64,000 bases of DNA, from contig NZ_JAKJSC010000002.1 of the NCBI RefSeq assembly GCF_029029525.1, forward strand, positions 496,001 through 560,000. Direction: 5' to 3'. Below are positions 36,613 to 46,361 of the stretch, piece after piece. Position numbers and translations under genes: made by a program. Each line of letters starts with the position of its first letter. The first letter of the stretch is position 1. The notes beneath the pieces are model-generated. The model was not told where the DNA came from. It did no database searches and saw only the letters and a list, made by a program, of their open reading frames with translations. The DNA comes from Labilibaculum sp. DW002. Lineage in GTDB: Bacteria; Bacteroidota; Bacteroidia; Bacteroidales; Marinifilaceae.

Positions 36613-38277
36613 ATGAATAATCTAAAATTATATACGAAGTTGGTATTTACTTTCTTCGTATTTACAAGTGCTTTTTGTGCACAACTTCTAGCGCAGAACC
36701 TTACAAATTCTCCCTTAATTTTGGATATGGTTCATCACAATCCTGGTGAAAAACCTTATGAATCGGCTTATAATAATCCAGAAGTGATTAAGGAAATGGG
36801 CTATAATGGCAAGGTCTATTTTCTTTTTGAATCACCAGCTTTGGCCATAAACTGGGAATCGGTTGATCCTGATATTTTACCTAAAGGTTCGAAAGAACGA
36901 GAATGGGCAGACAAAAAGGCGAGTCAAATTAAAAATATGCATGCTTCATGTGAAGAGCAAAACATGGCGATTTATGCGATGTCCGATCTTGTTTTGTTTC
37001 CAAAGAGGTTGATTGAAAAGTATAAAATTGAAGAAACATTTGGTGACCCCAATAACCAGCTAACAGAAAAGTTTATTCGTGCTCAAATTAATGAGATGTT
37101 CGATCAATTCCCAAGTCTTGATGGCTTGGTGGTTCGTATTGGAGAAACTTATTTGCACGATGCACCTTATCATCAAGGGGCGATAGACAACAAGAGCAAT
37201 CCCGAAAAGACGATCATACCATTAATGCAAATTCTAAGAGAAGAGATCTGTGTGAATCGCAACAAGCAATTGATTTTTCGTACCTGGAATGCTTTTGATA
37301 GAAATAAGATAGCTTACATGAAGGTGAGTGATGCTGTGGAACCACATCAAAATCTGATTATTAGTATTAAGCAATGCGAAGGTGATTTTCATCGAGCTCG
37401 CCCATTTAGTAAATTGATTGGTCAGGGACGTCATCCTCAAATTATCGAAGTGCAATGTGCACGTGAATACGAAGGGAAAGGAGCTTATCCAAATTACATT
37501 GCCAATGGCGTAATTGAAGGCTTTGAAGAGCACAACAGAATGCCTGAAGAGCAGATAAATAGTTTGCATGAGTTTATTGAGAAAAGATCTGATATCTATG
37601 CTGGAATCTGGACATGGTCTCGCGGAGGCGGATGGGAAGGCCCGTATATAAAGAATGAAATGTGGTGCGATTTAAATGCTTGGGTGATGGCTCAGTGGGC
37701 AAAAGATCCAAGTCAAAATGAAGAACCTGTTTTTAACAGATATGCTTGTGAACGCTTAAATCTTAAAGGATCTGATATTGTTGCATTCAGGAAGCTTTGC
37801 TTGCTATCTGCTGAGGCAGTAGTCCGAGGTAGAAATACTACCCATTGTGACATGAACCCATGGTGGACTCGTGATCAAGGGATCGGCTGGCCTGAACCTG
37901 CAAAAGATTCGATTGCCCAAAAACGTAATCTAGAGCAAAAAGATGAATCCGTTGCCATGTGGAAAGAAATTGTTAAGCTTTCAAAAACGATTCATTGGTA
38001 TGATAAGGAGACTCGTGATTATGCAATAGGTTCTGCAGAATATGGATGTCGTTTGTATAAAATATATCAGATACTTGTGTATATGTCTGATTCGGAAGCC
38101 AAAGGAGATGTAAAGAGTGTTAAAAAGTGGATTAAAGCATACGATAAAGCATGGATAGCTTATAATAAACTTCCTGAGCTGTATAATTCTGTGTCAACAT
38201 TGTATACCCAAGAATACAATCGCCATATTACAAATAATGCACATTATAAAGTGAATAAACTTAGAAGTTGTAATTAG
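36613..38277 (+). CDS. Putative TIM-barrel glycosidase, GH67/GH115-like, function unknown
   Basis: A 554-residue secreted protein (signal ends near LLAQ) that I cannot place firmly. The first ~330 residues look like a (beta/alpha)8 barrel: PLILDMVHHNPGEKPYES, LDGLVVRIGETYLHD, QLIFRTWNAFDRNKIAYMK and IEVQCAREYEGKG. Next come GIWTWSRGGGWEGPYIKNEM, a helical tail (CERLNLKGSDIVAFRKLCLL) and NPWWTRDQGIGW. The order of barrel, Trp-rich segment and helical C-terminal domain recalls the alpha-glucuronidase families GH67 and GH115, and a uronic-acid-rich target would fit. No catalytic acid can be named with certainty; the Glu in RIGETY is a candidate. The GH31 gene starts 28 bp later, so the two are probably co-expressed. 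Confidence 0.6.
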   Translation: MNNLKLYTKLVFTFFVFTSAFCAQLLAQNLTNSPLILDMVHHNPGEKPYESAYNNPEVIKEMGYNGKVYFLFESPALAINWESVDPDILPKGSKEREWADKKASQIKNMHASCEEQNMAIYAMSDLVLFPKRLIEKYKIEETFGDPNNQLTEKFIRAQINEMFDQFPSLDGLVVRIGETYLHDAPYHQGAIDNKSNPEKTIIPLMQILREEICVNRNKQLIFRTWNAFDRNKIAYMKVSDAVEPHQNLIISIKQCEGDFHRARPFSKLIGQGRHPQIIEVQCAREYEGKGAYPNYIANGVIEGFEEHNRMPEEQINSLHEFIEKRSDIYAGIWTWSRGGGWEGPYIKNEMWCDLNAWVMAQWAKDPSQNEEPVFNRYACERLNLKGSDIVAFRKLCLLSAEAVVRGRNTTHCDMNPWWTRDQGIGWPEPAKDSIAQKRNLEQKDESVAMWKEIVKLSKTIHWYDKETRDYAIGSAEYGCRLYKIYQILVYMSDSEAKGDVKSVKKWIKAYDKAWIAYNKLPELYNSVSTLYTQEYNRHITNNAHYKVNKLRSCN

Positions 38278-38305
38278 ATTAATAAGGATAACTAAAATTA
38301 ATTGG

Positions 38306-40936
38306 ATGAAAACAATAATCATTAGTATTTGTGTGGTAATTTTTGGCTTGGCAGGATGCCAATCTAAATTTATTCACAAAATTGAAAAAGGTGATAACTC
38401 GGTAACTATTCATATAGATAGTTTAAACATTCATCTCGAAATTGTTGATGAATCCATTATTCATGTAAAAAAAACCTTAGCTGGTGACACAACTAAAGCA
38501 CTACCTGATTACGTAACTGTTCTGGAAGTACAAAATGTTGCATGGAGACTAAAACAAAGTAAAGATCAGATTATTGTTAGTACAAACACATTAAATATAT
38601 TGATTAACAGTGATGGAGCCATCGAATACCAAAGTCTAGATGGTAAGCAACTCTTGAATGAAACTAATGAATTAACGTACCTTAATTTAGGGGTGGAAAA
38701 TGTTCATCAAGTATCTCAAGCTTTTATTGCTGGCGATGAGGCTTTATACGGTTTGGGGCAATACCAAAGTGGTATAATGAACTGGAAAAATGTCCCTATA
38801 AGACTAGAACAGTTTAACCAGGAAATAACCATTCCATTTTTGGTATCAACAAATAAATACGGTATTTATTGGCACAACTATAGTTTGACCGATTTTAATC
38901 CGACACAAAATGTGATCAAGTTTCCTGTGGTTAAAGGCGAAGTTAAAAAAAGTGATGATAATGATTTAGGAACTGATGTTGAAAATGTAATTAAGTCTAA
39001 AGCAACAGTAAACAAAAAGAAAAACATTCGTGAAACTACTTTTGTCCCTCAAAAAACTGGTCGATATACATTCTTTGTTGAAAGTAATACTGCGGTAAGA
39101 ATGAGAGGAGAAATTCGAGTTACTATAGATCAAGATACGATTATTGATTATTCCACCATTTGGGTGCCAACCTGTTATTCAGGCATGAAAGAACTTGAGG
39201 CAGGTAAAGAGTATAAAGTTGTATTTCAAAATACTGGAGCTCGTATCGATGGAAAATTATCCTATAACGAGCCAGACTATAATAAAACAGTATTTAGCAG
39301 TGAAACTGGAAATGCTATTGATTATTATTTTGTTTATGGAGATAATCCAGCTGATGTAATTACTGAATATCAAAAATTAACCGGAAAAGCACCTTTGTTT
39401 TCCAAAAAGTCATATGGGTTTTGGCAATGTCGTGAACGTTACCACAATCAGGAAGAACTTTTAGAAAATGCAAAAGAATTAAGGAAAAGACAAATTCCAG
39501 TAGATAATATTGTTCAAGATTGGTTTTATTGGCCAGAAGGAACCAAAGGGCCAGAGTGGGATAGGGTAAAATATCCGAACCCGGAAGCAATGACCAATGA
39601 ATTAAAAGATCTTAACCTTAATTTGATGGTTTCAGTTTGGCCAATGGTAAATAATGATCCTCTACTAGAGAATTATAATTTAAAGCAGTACAAATTAGGA
39701 GAGAAAAACCATAATCTAGACTTTTATGATGTAGGTGTAAGGGAGCGATACTATAAGATGTTAAGCGATAGCATGTTTAAAATTGGAGTAAATTCAATTT
39801 GGTTAGATGGTACTGAACCTGCGGGAAAACCGCATAAAAATGTTCAAACAGCTGTGGGGCCATTTAAGGATGTTTATAATACATACTCGCTTTTAGTTAC
39901 CAAGGCAATGTATGAAGGAAGACGAAACGAATTTCCCAATGAACGTGTATTCAATTTAACCCGATCGGCCTATGCTGGACAACAGCGTTATGGTGCGGCT
40001 TCATGGTCGGGCGATGTTGCGGCAACCTGGGAGCAGTTTGCCGAGCAAATTCCGGCAGGATTGAATTTTACTATGGCAGGTGTGCCATACTGGACGCATG
40101 ATATCGGTGGTTTCTTTCGAGATTCAAAGTCAATGAATCCTACTTATGATGATCAATACACTAATCCCGAATTTATTGAATTGATGGCTCGTTGGTTTCA
40201 GTTTGGTACGTTTAGCCCTATATTCCGAATACATGGTTATGTTTCGGAGACAGAGATTTGGCGGTACGGACAAGAGTTTGAAGGTATGGCACGTAAGTTT
40301 ATCGATTTACGCTATCAGTTGATGCCATATATCTATTCGGAGGCTTGGAAAGTGACCAGAGATAGTAGATTGCTAATGAGTCCATTGGTTTATCAGTACC
40401 CTAATGATAAAAATGTTTGGGAAATTAAAGATCAGTTTTTCTTTGGTGAGTCAATGATGATTTGCTCAGTAACCAAATACAAACAGCGAAGTAAAGAGGT
40501 TTATCTGCCTGAAGGTGGTTGGTTCAATTTCTGGACCAATGAAAAAGTGTCTGGAAGCAAAACAATTATTGCTGATGCACCTTTTGATGGAACGCCAATT
40601 TTTGTGAAAGCAGGATCTATTATTCCAACAGGGCCTAAAATTCAGTACGCAACAGAAGAAACCGATGCTCCTTTACTTCTTAAAGTTTATCCTGGGAAAG
40701 ATGCTGAGTATGTATTGTATTTAGATGATAATGAAACATACGCCTACGAAGAGGGTGCGTATTCTGAACTTGTTATCACTTACTCAGAGTCGAAGAAAGA
40801 AATACAGATTAAAAGTCATGCCGATGCGTACATTCATTTTGATGAAAACCCAATTGATCTTATTATTGAAATAGTTGGAGCAACGAATCGAGAAAAAGTG
40901 ATTTTCAAGGGAGTAGATTTGAAAGTGAAGCTCTAA
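38306..40936 (+). CDS. GH31 alpha-glycosidase (alpha-xylosidase/glucosidase-like) with PA14 domain, lipoprotein
   Basis: An 876-residue retaining alpha-glycosidase. The N-terminal beta-sandwich (~25-210) carries GDEALYGLGQYQSG. A PA14-like insert sits at ~215-330 (FVPQKTGRYTFFVESNTAVR, then GKEYKVVFQNTGAR). The catalytic barrel holds IVQDWFYWPEG, the nucleophile in IWLDGTEPAG (D501) and the acid/base region WSGDVAATW (D570), followed by YWTHDIGGFF. Sandwich domains end the chain. PA14-bearing GH31 enzymes are often alpha-xylosidases of the xyloglucan type, but other alpha-linked sugars are possible. The lipobox is GLAGC (C18). It follows the GH67-like unknown and precedes the second GH30. Confidence 0.93.
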   Translation: MKTIIISICVVIFGLAGCQSKFIHKIEKGDNSVTIHIDSLNIHLEIVDESIIHVKKTLAGDTTKALPDYVTVLEVQNVAWRLKQSKDQIIVSTNTLNILINSDGAIEYQSLDGKQLLNETNELTYLNLGVENVHQVSQAFIAGDEALYGLGQYQSGIMNWKNVPIRLEQFNQEITIPFLVSTNKYGIYWHNYSLTDFNPTQNVIKFPVVKGEVKKSDDNDLGTDVENVIKSKATVNKKKNIRETTFVPQKTGRYTFFVESNTAVRMRGEIRVTIDQDTIIDYSTIWVPTCYSGMKELEAGKEYKVVFQNTGARIDGKLSYNEPDYNKTVFSSETGNAIDYYFVYGDNPADVITEYQKLTGKAPLFSKKSYGFWQCRERYHNQEELLENAKELRKRQIPVDNIVQDWFYWPEGTKGPEWDRVKYPNPEAMTNELKDLNLNLMVSVWPMVNNDPLLENYNLKQYKLGEKNHNLDFYDVGVRERYYKMLSDSMFKIGVNSIWLDGTEPAGKPHKNVQTAVGPFKDVYNTYSLLVTKAMYEGRRNEFPNERVFNLTRSAYAGQQRYGAASWSGDVAATWEQFAEQIPAGLNFTMAGVPYWTHDIGGFFRDSKSMNPTYDDQYTNPEFIELMARWFQFGTFSPIFRIHGYVSETEIWRYGQEFEGMARKFIDLRYQLMPYIYSEAWKVTRDSRLLMSPLVYQYPNDKNVWEIKDQFFFGESMMICSVTKYKQRSKEVYLPEGGWFNFWTNEKVSGSKTIIADAPFDGTPIFVKAGSIIPTGPKIQYATEETDAPLLLKVYPGKDAEYVLYLDDNETYAYEEGAYSELVITYSESKKEIQIKSHADAYIHFDENPIDLIIEIVGATNREKVIFKGVDLKVKL

Positions 40937-40980
40937 ATATTAAAACACAAGAAGGAAATAAATGATTTAATAAAATAAAC

Positions 40981-42390
40981 ATGAGAAATAAATTAGTCTT
41001 AAGCATTGCCTTTATAGCTTTGGGTTTCATCTCGAATGCCCAAACAAATCCGAAAGTGTATTATGTCGATTTAAAAGAAGGACAAAATACTGCTGTAGAT
41101 TTTATAAAAGAATACAAGTATTCAACTAATCTTGAATCCAATAAAGTAACAAAATCAAGCAAAATTAAATTGTATCCTAACATCGAGTTTCAAACACTAG
41201 AAGGAATTGGAGGTGCATTTAACGAAATAGGAGGAGAGGCTTTAATGTCATTGCCTACTAAGTTGCAGGATGAGGTGATGAGGAATTTATTTAGTGTCAC
41301 AGAAGGTGCCGGCTTTGCATTTTGTAGAACAGCTGTTGGAGCAAGTGATTTTGGTATCGATGCCTATAGCTATTCTGAAGTGGATGGTGATTACAACATG
41401 GAGCATTTTTCAATAAAACGCGAAGAGAATACGGTTATTCCTTATATCCAAAAAGCTTATAAATTCAATCCGGAACTTCTTATGTTTGCTTCACCTTGGA
41501 GCCCTCCAGCGTGGATGAAATATTCGGGTTTTATGGATCGTGGAAGTGAATTTCCTGAAAAGAACCATCTGAAGGATGAAGCAAAAATTTATGAAGCCTA
41601 TGCGCTATACTTTTCAAAATACATAAGTGCTTACAGTGAAAAAGGGATTAAAATTGATCGATTGATTGTTCAGAACGAAAATGACATTGCCACTAAATAT
41701 CCATCCTGTGTAATGCCTGTTGAACAAATGGGAAAGTTTGTAAAAAAGTACCTAAGGCCTCTTTTTGAAATCGATAATATCGCGACCGAAATATGGGCAG
41801 GAACGTTTCGTACAGCAGGCCAATTGGATGCCATTGAATTTGCTGCCAGCAAAGAATATCGCCAGTCGTTTGATGGTATTGGAATACAATACACGCACCA
41901 AGAACAGATCCAGGATATTAGAAACCTTTTGCCTGAAACTTCAATAATGCATACCGAAGGGAAATGTTACAATGGAAAAAATACAGTGGAGCAGGCATCA
42001 AAAAGATTAAAAGAAGTGGCTGAATACATTAATTATGGTGTGACAAATTATTGTTATTGGAATATGATTCTGAACGAAACTACCGAAAGTGGTTGGGGAT
42101 GGAAGCAAAATTCACTAATTAATATTGATAGGGAAAGAAAAACAATAACATATAATCCTGATTATAATGTGATTGCGCTTATTAGTAGGTGCTTGCAACC
42201 TGGAGCTATAAGAGTTGCAAATTATTCAAGAGCGTCGATAATTTCAGTAAAGAAAGATGGTAAGATTTTTATCCTGGTTCAGAACGATAAAGACAAGCCA
42301 GCTAAATATGTGTTAGAGGTGGAGAATAAGAAATCTAAAGAGCTTATGATACCAGCTAGTTCAGTCTCTGTAATCGAGTATGAACTTTAA
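40981..42390 (+). CDS. GH30 glycoside hydrolase, second copy (secreted)
   Basis: 469 residues with GIGGAFNEIGGEAL, FASPWSPPAWMKYSG, the acid/base in IVQNEND (E233) and the nucleophile in MHTEGKCYNG (E326). The C-terminal side domain follows the barrel (IISVKKDGKIFILVQND). The distance between the two catalytic acids (93 residues) equals that in the first GH30 (E247 to E340). The overall sequences are only moderately similar, and the loops after the acid/base differ (ATKYPSCVM here, ILYAPNWPACTW there). The two copies are therefore old paralogues, probably with different substrates. The signal peptide ends near SNAQ. It starts 44 bp after GH31. Confidence 0.92.
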   Translation: MRNKLVLSIAFIALGFISNAQTNPKVYYVDLKEGQNTAVDFIKEYKYSTNLESNKVTKSSKIKLYPNIEFQTLEGIGGAFNEIGGEALMSLPTKLQDEVMRNLFSVTEGAGFAFCRTAVGASDFGIDAYSYSEVDGDYNMEHFSIKREENTVIPYIQKAYKFNPELLMFASPWSPPAWMKYSGFMDRGSEFPEKNHLKDEAKIYEAYALYFSKYISAYSEKGIKIDRLIVQNENDIATKYPSCVMPVEQMGKFVKKYLRPLFEIDNIATEIWAGTFRTAGQLDAIEFAASKEYRQSFDGIGIQYTHQEQIQDIRNLLPETSIMHTEGKCYNGKNTVEQASKRLKEVAEYINYGVTNYCYWNMILNETTESGWGWKQNSLINIDRERKTITYNPDYNVIALISRCLQPGAIRVANYSRASIISVKKDGKIFILVQNDKDKPAKYVLEVENKKSKELMIPASSVSVIEYEL

Positions 42391-42526
42391 GTTTATTACA
42401 ATTGGGTTAAAAATTATTTGTTGAAAAAGTGAATCAAACTAAAACCTAAGATGAAAAGAAAACTAAACAAATTCTTTCTCATTCGAAATAACCAAAAAGT
42501 CCATTACAATTTAAACTTAGAATAAT

Positions 42527-44056
42527 ATGAATAATAGTCATAAAGTAGGTTATGTAAAACTGCAAGATCGATGTATTTTTATGCTAATTGTATTAATTTT
42601 TACAGGCTGTTCTCTGAATCAATCAAAAGAAACGGAATTTTTTAGAGTATATCCCGCTCCAGAAGGTATAGAACTTTCAAAAGCTTTTGTTGTGGAGGTC
42701 GAGAATATGAATGTTCCTGTGTACAAAACTAAAATACCAGCATCTAAACCAATTCCACGTTTAAATCACTCGCGTAAAGAGTTTGGATTAGCATCATTTT
42801 CATCATTTGATATGAATTCAAAGGTGGAAGTTAAAGTTACTTATCCTGAAATGGTGAAATCGGTGAAAATTTTACCAACTTCTTTTGGTATAAAACCAAC
42901 TATAAATGGAAATACTATTTCATTTGCCGTGGATGAGCCAAGAAACTTAACTGTTGAAGTAAATGGGGATTGGTATGAATCCTTGCATATTTTTGCAAAC
43001 CCGTTTGAGGAGGAAATACCAGATCCGAATGACCCTAATGTATTGTACTTTGGCCCCGGAATTCATAACGTTAAAAATGTAGTGGTTGGAGACAGTACAA
43101 CGGTTTATATATCAGGAGGAGCTTATTTACAATGTGTTAAAGACTCTGTGGAGGAAAAAGTTGAAATACGTGGAGAATTGAGAAATCCTCCATCTTTTTT
43201 TCTTGAAGGGAATCACATCACTATTCGAGGTAGAGGAATTATTGACCAATCTGCAATCTCAAGGGGAAATAGAAGGTATACCATATTTGCACAAAAATCA
43301 AAGGATGTAAAAATAGAAGGGATCATTATTCGAGACCCTAGCCATTGGACGATTCCATTGCAAGCATCAGATAGCATTCATGTAGATAATATTAAAATAC
43401 TGGGATGGCGTGGAAATTCTGATGGCATAGATATTTCAAATAGCCGAGATGTACTGGTAGAAAATTGTTTTATGCGGACCTTGGATGATGCTGTAGTTGT
43501 AAAATCATTTACCGGTCGTGGTGAAGTAAGAAATATTCATACTCGTAAATGTGTTGTTTGGAATGAATTGGCACATGCATTAAGTATTGGTGCCGAAATA
43601 AGAGAAAATGTTACTAATGTTTTGTTTGAAGATTGTGATGTGATTCATGATGTGGGGCGTGAAACGGCATTACGAGTTTACCATTGTGATGATGCCCTTA
43701 TAAGTGATGTTACCTTTCAAGACATTAGAATAGAAGAAGCCAGAAGGTTGATATCTGTTTGGATTGGAAAAACACGTTGGACTGAGACAGAAGAGCGAGG
43801 CAATGTTAGAAATGTACTATTTAAAGATATCATGGCAATTTCTGCACCTATAGATACTACTATAACAGGATTTCAAGATGGGTCAGATTGGAAACCATAT
43901 ATAATAAGAGATCATGCTAGTATGCTGTTGACAGGGTTTGATAAAGATCATACAGTTGAAAATATAGTTTTTGAAAATGTAATCTTAGATGGCAAAAAAG
44001 TTGAAGCAAGTCAGGTAATAGCGAATGAATTTGTTCGGGCTGTTAAGTTTAAATAA
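42527..44056 (+). CDS. GH28-like parallel beta-helix glycosidase, lipoprotein
   Basis: 509 residues: a lipoprotein signal (FTGC, C28), an N-terminal beta-domain of ~150 residues, and a right-handed beta-helix. GH28 enzymes hydrolyse galacturonic-acid-containing chains by inversion. The GH28 acid positions are visible as GNSDGIDIS (D299) and TLDDAVVV (D320, D321). The His-containing block is HALSIGAEIREN, in place of the usual G-H-G, and ETALRVYH may stand where R-I-K normally lies. Such changes are common in exo-acting or unusual GH28 groups, so polygalacturonase should not be assumed. It may release a terminal uronic acid or another sugar. The GH43 gene follows after 78 bp. Confidence 0.86.
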   Translation: MNNSHKVGYVKLQDRCIFMLIVLIFTGCSLNQSKETEFFRVYPAPEGIELSKAFVVEVENMNVPVYKTKIPASKPIPRLNHSRKEFGLASFSSFDMNSKVEVKVTYPEMVKSVKILPTSFGIKPTINGNTISFAVDEPRNLTVEVNGDWYESLHIFANPFEEEIPDPNDPNVLYFGPGIHNVKNVVVGDSTTVYISGGAYLQCVKDSVEEKVEIRGELRNPPSFFLEGNHITIRGRGIIDQSAISRGNRRYTIFAQKSKDVKIEGIIIRDPSHWTIPLQASDSIHVDNIKILGWRGNSDGIDISNSRDVLVENCFMRTLDDAVVVKSFTGRGEVRNIHTRKCVVWNELAHALSIGAEIRENVTNVLFEDCDVIHDVGRETALRVYHCDDALISDVTFQDIRIEEARRLISVWIGKTRWTETEERGNVRNVLFKDIMAISAPIDTTITGFQDGSDWKPYIIRDHASMLLTGFDKDHTVENIVFENVILDGKKVEASQVIANEFVRAVKFK

Positions 44057-44134
44057 ATTATAAAAGCATTAAAAAAGGTTCTTATCAAGATTTTAAAAAA
44101 AAGATAAAATTATTGTGCACCATAAAAAAGACAT

Positions 44135-45073
44135 ATGAAATATTTTAGTTCAATTTTATTAATAATGATAATTGGAAAAATCGGCTTTGCTCAGAATCCA
44201 TTTATTACGCATATGTATACGGCTGACCCTTCGGCTCGCGTGTATAACGATACGCTATACGTATACCCATCGCACGATCCGGATAATGCTAAATGGTTTG
44301 ATATGATAGATTGGCATGTGTATTCAACTACAGATATGAAAAACTGGACCGACCATGGTGTAGCCTTAGATATAAAAGATATTAAATGGGCGGAAAAATA
44401 TGCTTGGGCACCAGACTGTATAAAAGAAAATGGTAAGTATTATTTCTATTATCCAACCGATCAATACCATATTGGAGTTGCCGTAAGTGATAAATCAACC
44501 GGCCCATTTGTTGATCCATTGGGTAAACCTCTAATTTCAATGGATACCAAGGGTGTAGTGTGTAATAGAGATTTTATCGATCCAGCTGTATTTATCGACG
44601 ATGATAAACAAGCATATTTATACATGGGACAGTTGGTTGTAAATGCCATTAAGTTGAATAAAGATATGGTTTCATACGATGGTGAAGTGCATCTATTAGA
44701 AGGAACAGATGATTTTTTTGAAGCTTCTTGGATGCATAAGTATAAGGAGAAGTATTATTTATCATATGTTGGAACAAGCGGTGAGATAAAATATTGCATG
44801 TCCGATAATCCTTTAGGCCCTTTTGAATATAAAGGAGTGATTTTAGAAAAAATGAACAGTGGCACAAATCATCATTCTATAGTTGATTACAAAGGGCAAT
44901 GGTACATGTTTTATCACAATTCTGATTTATACTTTAAAAACCATCCAGAAGTAGAGGTTAAATTTGGATGGGGGCATGAAGGAAGCCCACACCCTTTTCG
45001 CAGATCGATATGTTTTGATAAATTATTTTACAATGAGGATGGGACCATTCAAAAAGTAATACCCACGAAGTAA
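44135..45073 (+). CDS. GH43 glycosidase (beta-xylosidase/alpha-L-arabinofuranosidase-like), secreted
   Basis: A compact 312-residue five-bladed propeller without an extra C-terminal domain. The three expected acids are visible: base D31 in MYTADPSARV, the pKa-modulating Asp D149 in FIDPAVFID, and the acid E196 in DFFEASWMHK. The other blades (YAWAPDCIKENGKYYFYYP, TNHHSIVDYKGQWYMFYHNS) fit GH43. The N-terminal Sec signal ends near GFAQ. GH43 enzymes remove beta-xylose, alpha-L-arabinose or sometimes beta-galactose by inversion. With GH120, GH39 and GH3 nearby, xylose removal is the natural guess. Confidence 0.92.
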   Translation: MKYFSSILLIMIIGKIGFAQNPFITHMYTADPSARVYNDTLYVYPSHDPDNAKWFDMIDWHVYSTTDMKNWTDHGVALDIKDIKWAEKYAWAPDCIKENGKYYFYYPTDQYHIGVAVSDKSTGPFVDPLGKPLISMDTKGVVCNRDFIDPAVFIDDDKQAYLYMGQLVVNAIKLNKDMVSYDGEVHLLEGTDDFFEASWMHKYKEKYYLSYVGTSGEIKYCMSDNPLGPFEYKGVILEKMNSGTNHHSIVDYKGQWYMFYHNSDLYFKNHPEVEVKFGWGHEGSPHPFRRSICFDKLFYNEDGTIQKVIPTK

Positions 45074-45125
45074 GAGAATAAATGAAAATGAATTTAATTA
45101 CGGTGCACAACATTTTATACAAGTA

Positions 45126-45269
45126 ATGGCCAGGAAAGTGATAATTTTAAAGGCTGGTTGCCTGCTAAAACAAGCTAGCAATATGACAGGAAAGTGCTTG
45201 CACACTGCCAATACTCATACAATTTTAAAACTAGGTGAAAAGGAATTTGTCTATGCTGCTATTAGGTAG
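45126..45269 (+). other. Possible degenerate coding remnant
   Basis: Between the GH43 and DUF1080 genes a 47-codon frame starts at an ATG (45126) and ends at TAG (45269), finishing with KLGEKEFVYAAIR. A second frame across the same bases reads DNFKGWLPAKTS before a stop. Both pieces look like protein-like debris rather than typical AT-rich spacer. No family is recognised and I do not regard it as a functional gene. Confidence 0.25.
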
Positions 45270-45296
45270 AACCGAATTACTCAATATAAACTCCAT

Positions 45297-46127
45297 ATGA
45301 TGAAAAGTAAAAGTTTAACAGTTTTAATGATAATTGTCGCAATGGTTTTAAGCTTGCCTTCAATTGCCAATGCCCAGAAAAAAGTATCCTTAAACAAGGG
45401 ATTTGAAAAGTTGTTTAACGGTGAAAACTTTGATGGTTGGCATCTTAAATTGAAGAATGGTGATGAAGCTATGGCGCAAAAAGTGTATGCCATTGAAGAT
45501 GGTATGGTTCACGTTTTTAAAAACTTTCCCGACAGTATAAACTTAAATACTGGCGAAAATGCAACTCACGGACTGTTTTATACCAACAAAGCCTATAGTA
45601 AATACATCCTCCGGTTTGAATACAAATGGGGTGAGAAAATTGCAAATAATTTCGATCAGTGGCAATACGATGCCGGATGTTATTACCATGTTTATGATGA
45701 TAAAATTTGGCCGAAAGGTATCGAATATCAGATACGGTATAACCATATTTCTAAAAGAAACCACACTGGTGATTTTTGGGCCGCTGGCACTTCATTTAAT
45801 TGGTTTGCTGCTGCAGATAGCATTACTTTTCTTTTACCTAAAGATGGAGGCATCGATATGGGGAAGCGTAAGAATGAACTTTATGGATATGCGAAACCTA
45901 AATACAATGCATTGAACAACAAATGGAATAAATGTGAAATAATTGTAATGGGAGATAAATATACCATTCATAAATTGAATGGTGTAATTGTTAATATGGG
46001 AATCAATCTTTCTCATAGCGAAGGAATGATTGGATTTCAATCAGAAACAGCTGAAATATATTATCGCAATATTAAAATAAAGGAGTTCGATGAGATTGTA
46101 CCAATCGAAAGGTTTATAAAAAAATAA
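45297..46127 (+). CDS. DUF1080 / 3-keto-disaccharide hydrolase-type domain protein, secreted
   Basis: 276 residues with a Sec signal (ending near ANAQ) and one concanavalin-like sandwich. GFEKLFNGENFDGWHLK and a later EGMIGFQSETAEIYYRNIKIKE-like block (EGMIGFQSETAEIYYRNI) are the start and end strands typical of DUF1080. Some members of this family act on 3-keto-glycosides, and others are thought to bind glycans. Here it is the last gene before a perfect hairpin, so it probably ends the GH97-led transcription block. Without an adjacent GMC or Gfo/Idh/MocA oxidoreductase there is no direct support for a 3-keto route, so I leave its role open. Confidence 0.85.
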   Translation: MMKSKSLTVLMIIVAMVLSLPSIANAQKKVSLNKGFEKLFNGENFDGWHLKLKNGDEAMAQKVYAIEDGMVHVFKNFPDSINLNTGENATHGLFYTNKAYSKYILRFEYKWGEKIANNFDQWQYDAGCYYHVYDDKIWPKGIEYQIRYNHISKRNHTGDFWAAGTSFNWFAAADSITFLLPKDGGIDMGKRKNELYGYAKPKYNALNNKWNKCEIIVMGDKYTIHKLNGVIVNMGINLSHSEGMIGFQSETAEIYYRNIKIKEFDEIVPIERFIKK

Positions 46128-46135
46128 GACGTTGA

Positions 46136-46165
46136 AATTGTCACAATATGCCTATTGTGACAATT
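46136..46165 (+). terminator. Perfect hairpin after the DUF1080 gene
   Basis: AATTGTCACAATA (46136-46148) and TATTGTGACAATT (46153-46165) are exact inverted repeats around a 4-nt loop (TGCC), 9 bp after the DUF1080 stop. The T-run is weak, but the stem is 13 bp with no mismatch. It most likely ends the upstream block. The conserved element at 46275 follows. Confidence 0.75.
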
Positions 46166-46274
46166 ACATTACCATTGCTTTTAAAATAAAAGACACAGAC
46201 GATAAATATGCAGCTTGCCTTATTCAAAATATCACAATAGTTCAAGACTAAATATTTAATGATTCATTTTAGAT

Positions 46275-46340
46275 ATGTTTAAAATAGATATAAAATAATT
46301 AGTACTGAACATTTCTTTCATACTTGAAATTGGTCACTTT
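46275..46340 (+). promoter_or_regulatory. Repeated 66-bp element, copy 2 (upstream of a sulfatase gene)
   Basis: Ungapped match to 16822-16887 with the same block spacing (ATGTTYAAAATAGATA, 15 nt, TGAACATTTC, 13 nt, ATTGRTCAMYTT). About 41 of 66 positions agree overall, almost all within the blocks. The inverted repeat seen in copy 1 is imperfect here. It ends 21 bp before the start codon of the sulfatase at 46362, close enough to contain the promoter itself. Both copies lie after a hairpin and in front of a long gene run. Confidence 0.55.
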
Positions 46341-46361
46341 TATCTCCATAAAACTTTAAAG

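Noticed and set aside
42451-42525. 24-codon open frame just before the GH28 gene
   Set aside because: Short and lysine-rich, with no homology that I recognise and no sign of being a leader peptide. It probably occurs by chance in AT-rich spacer.
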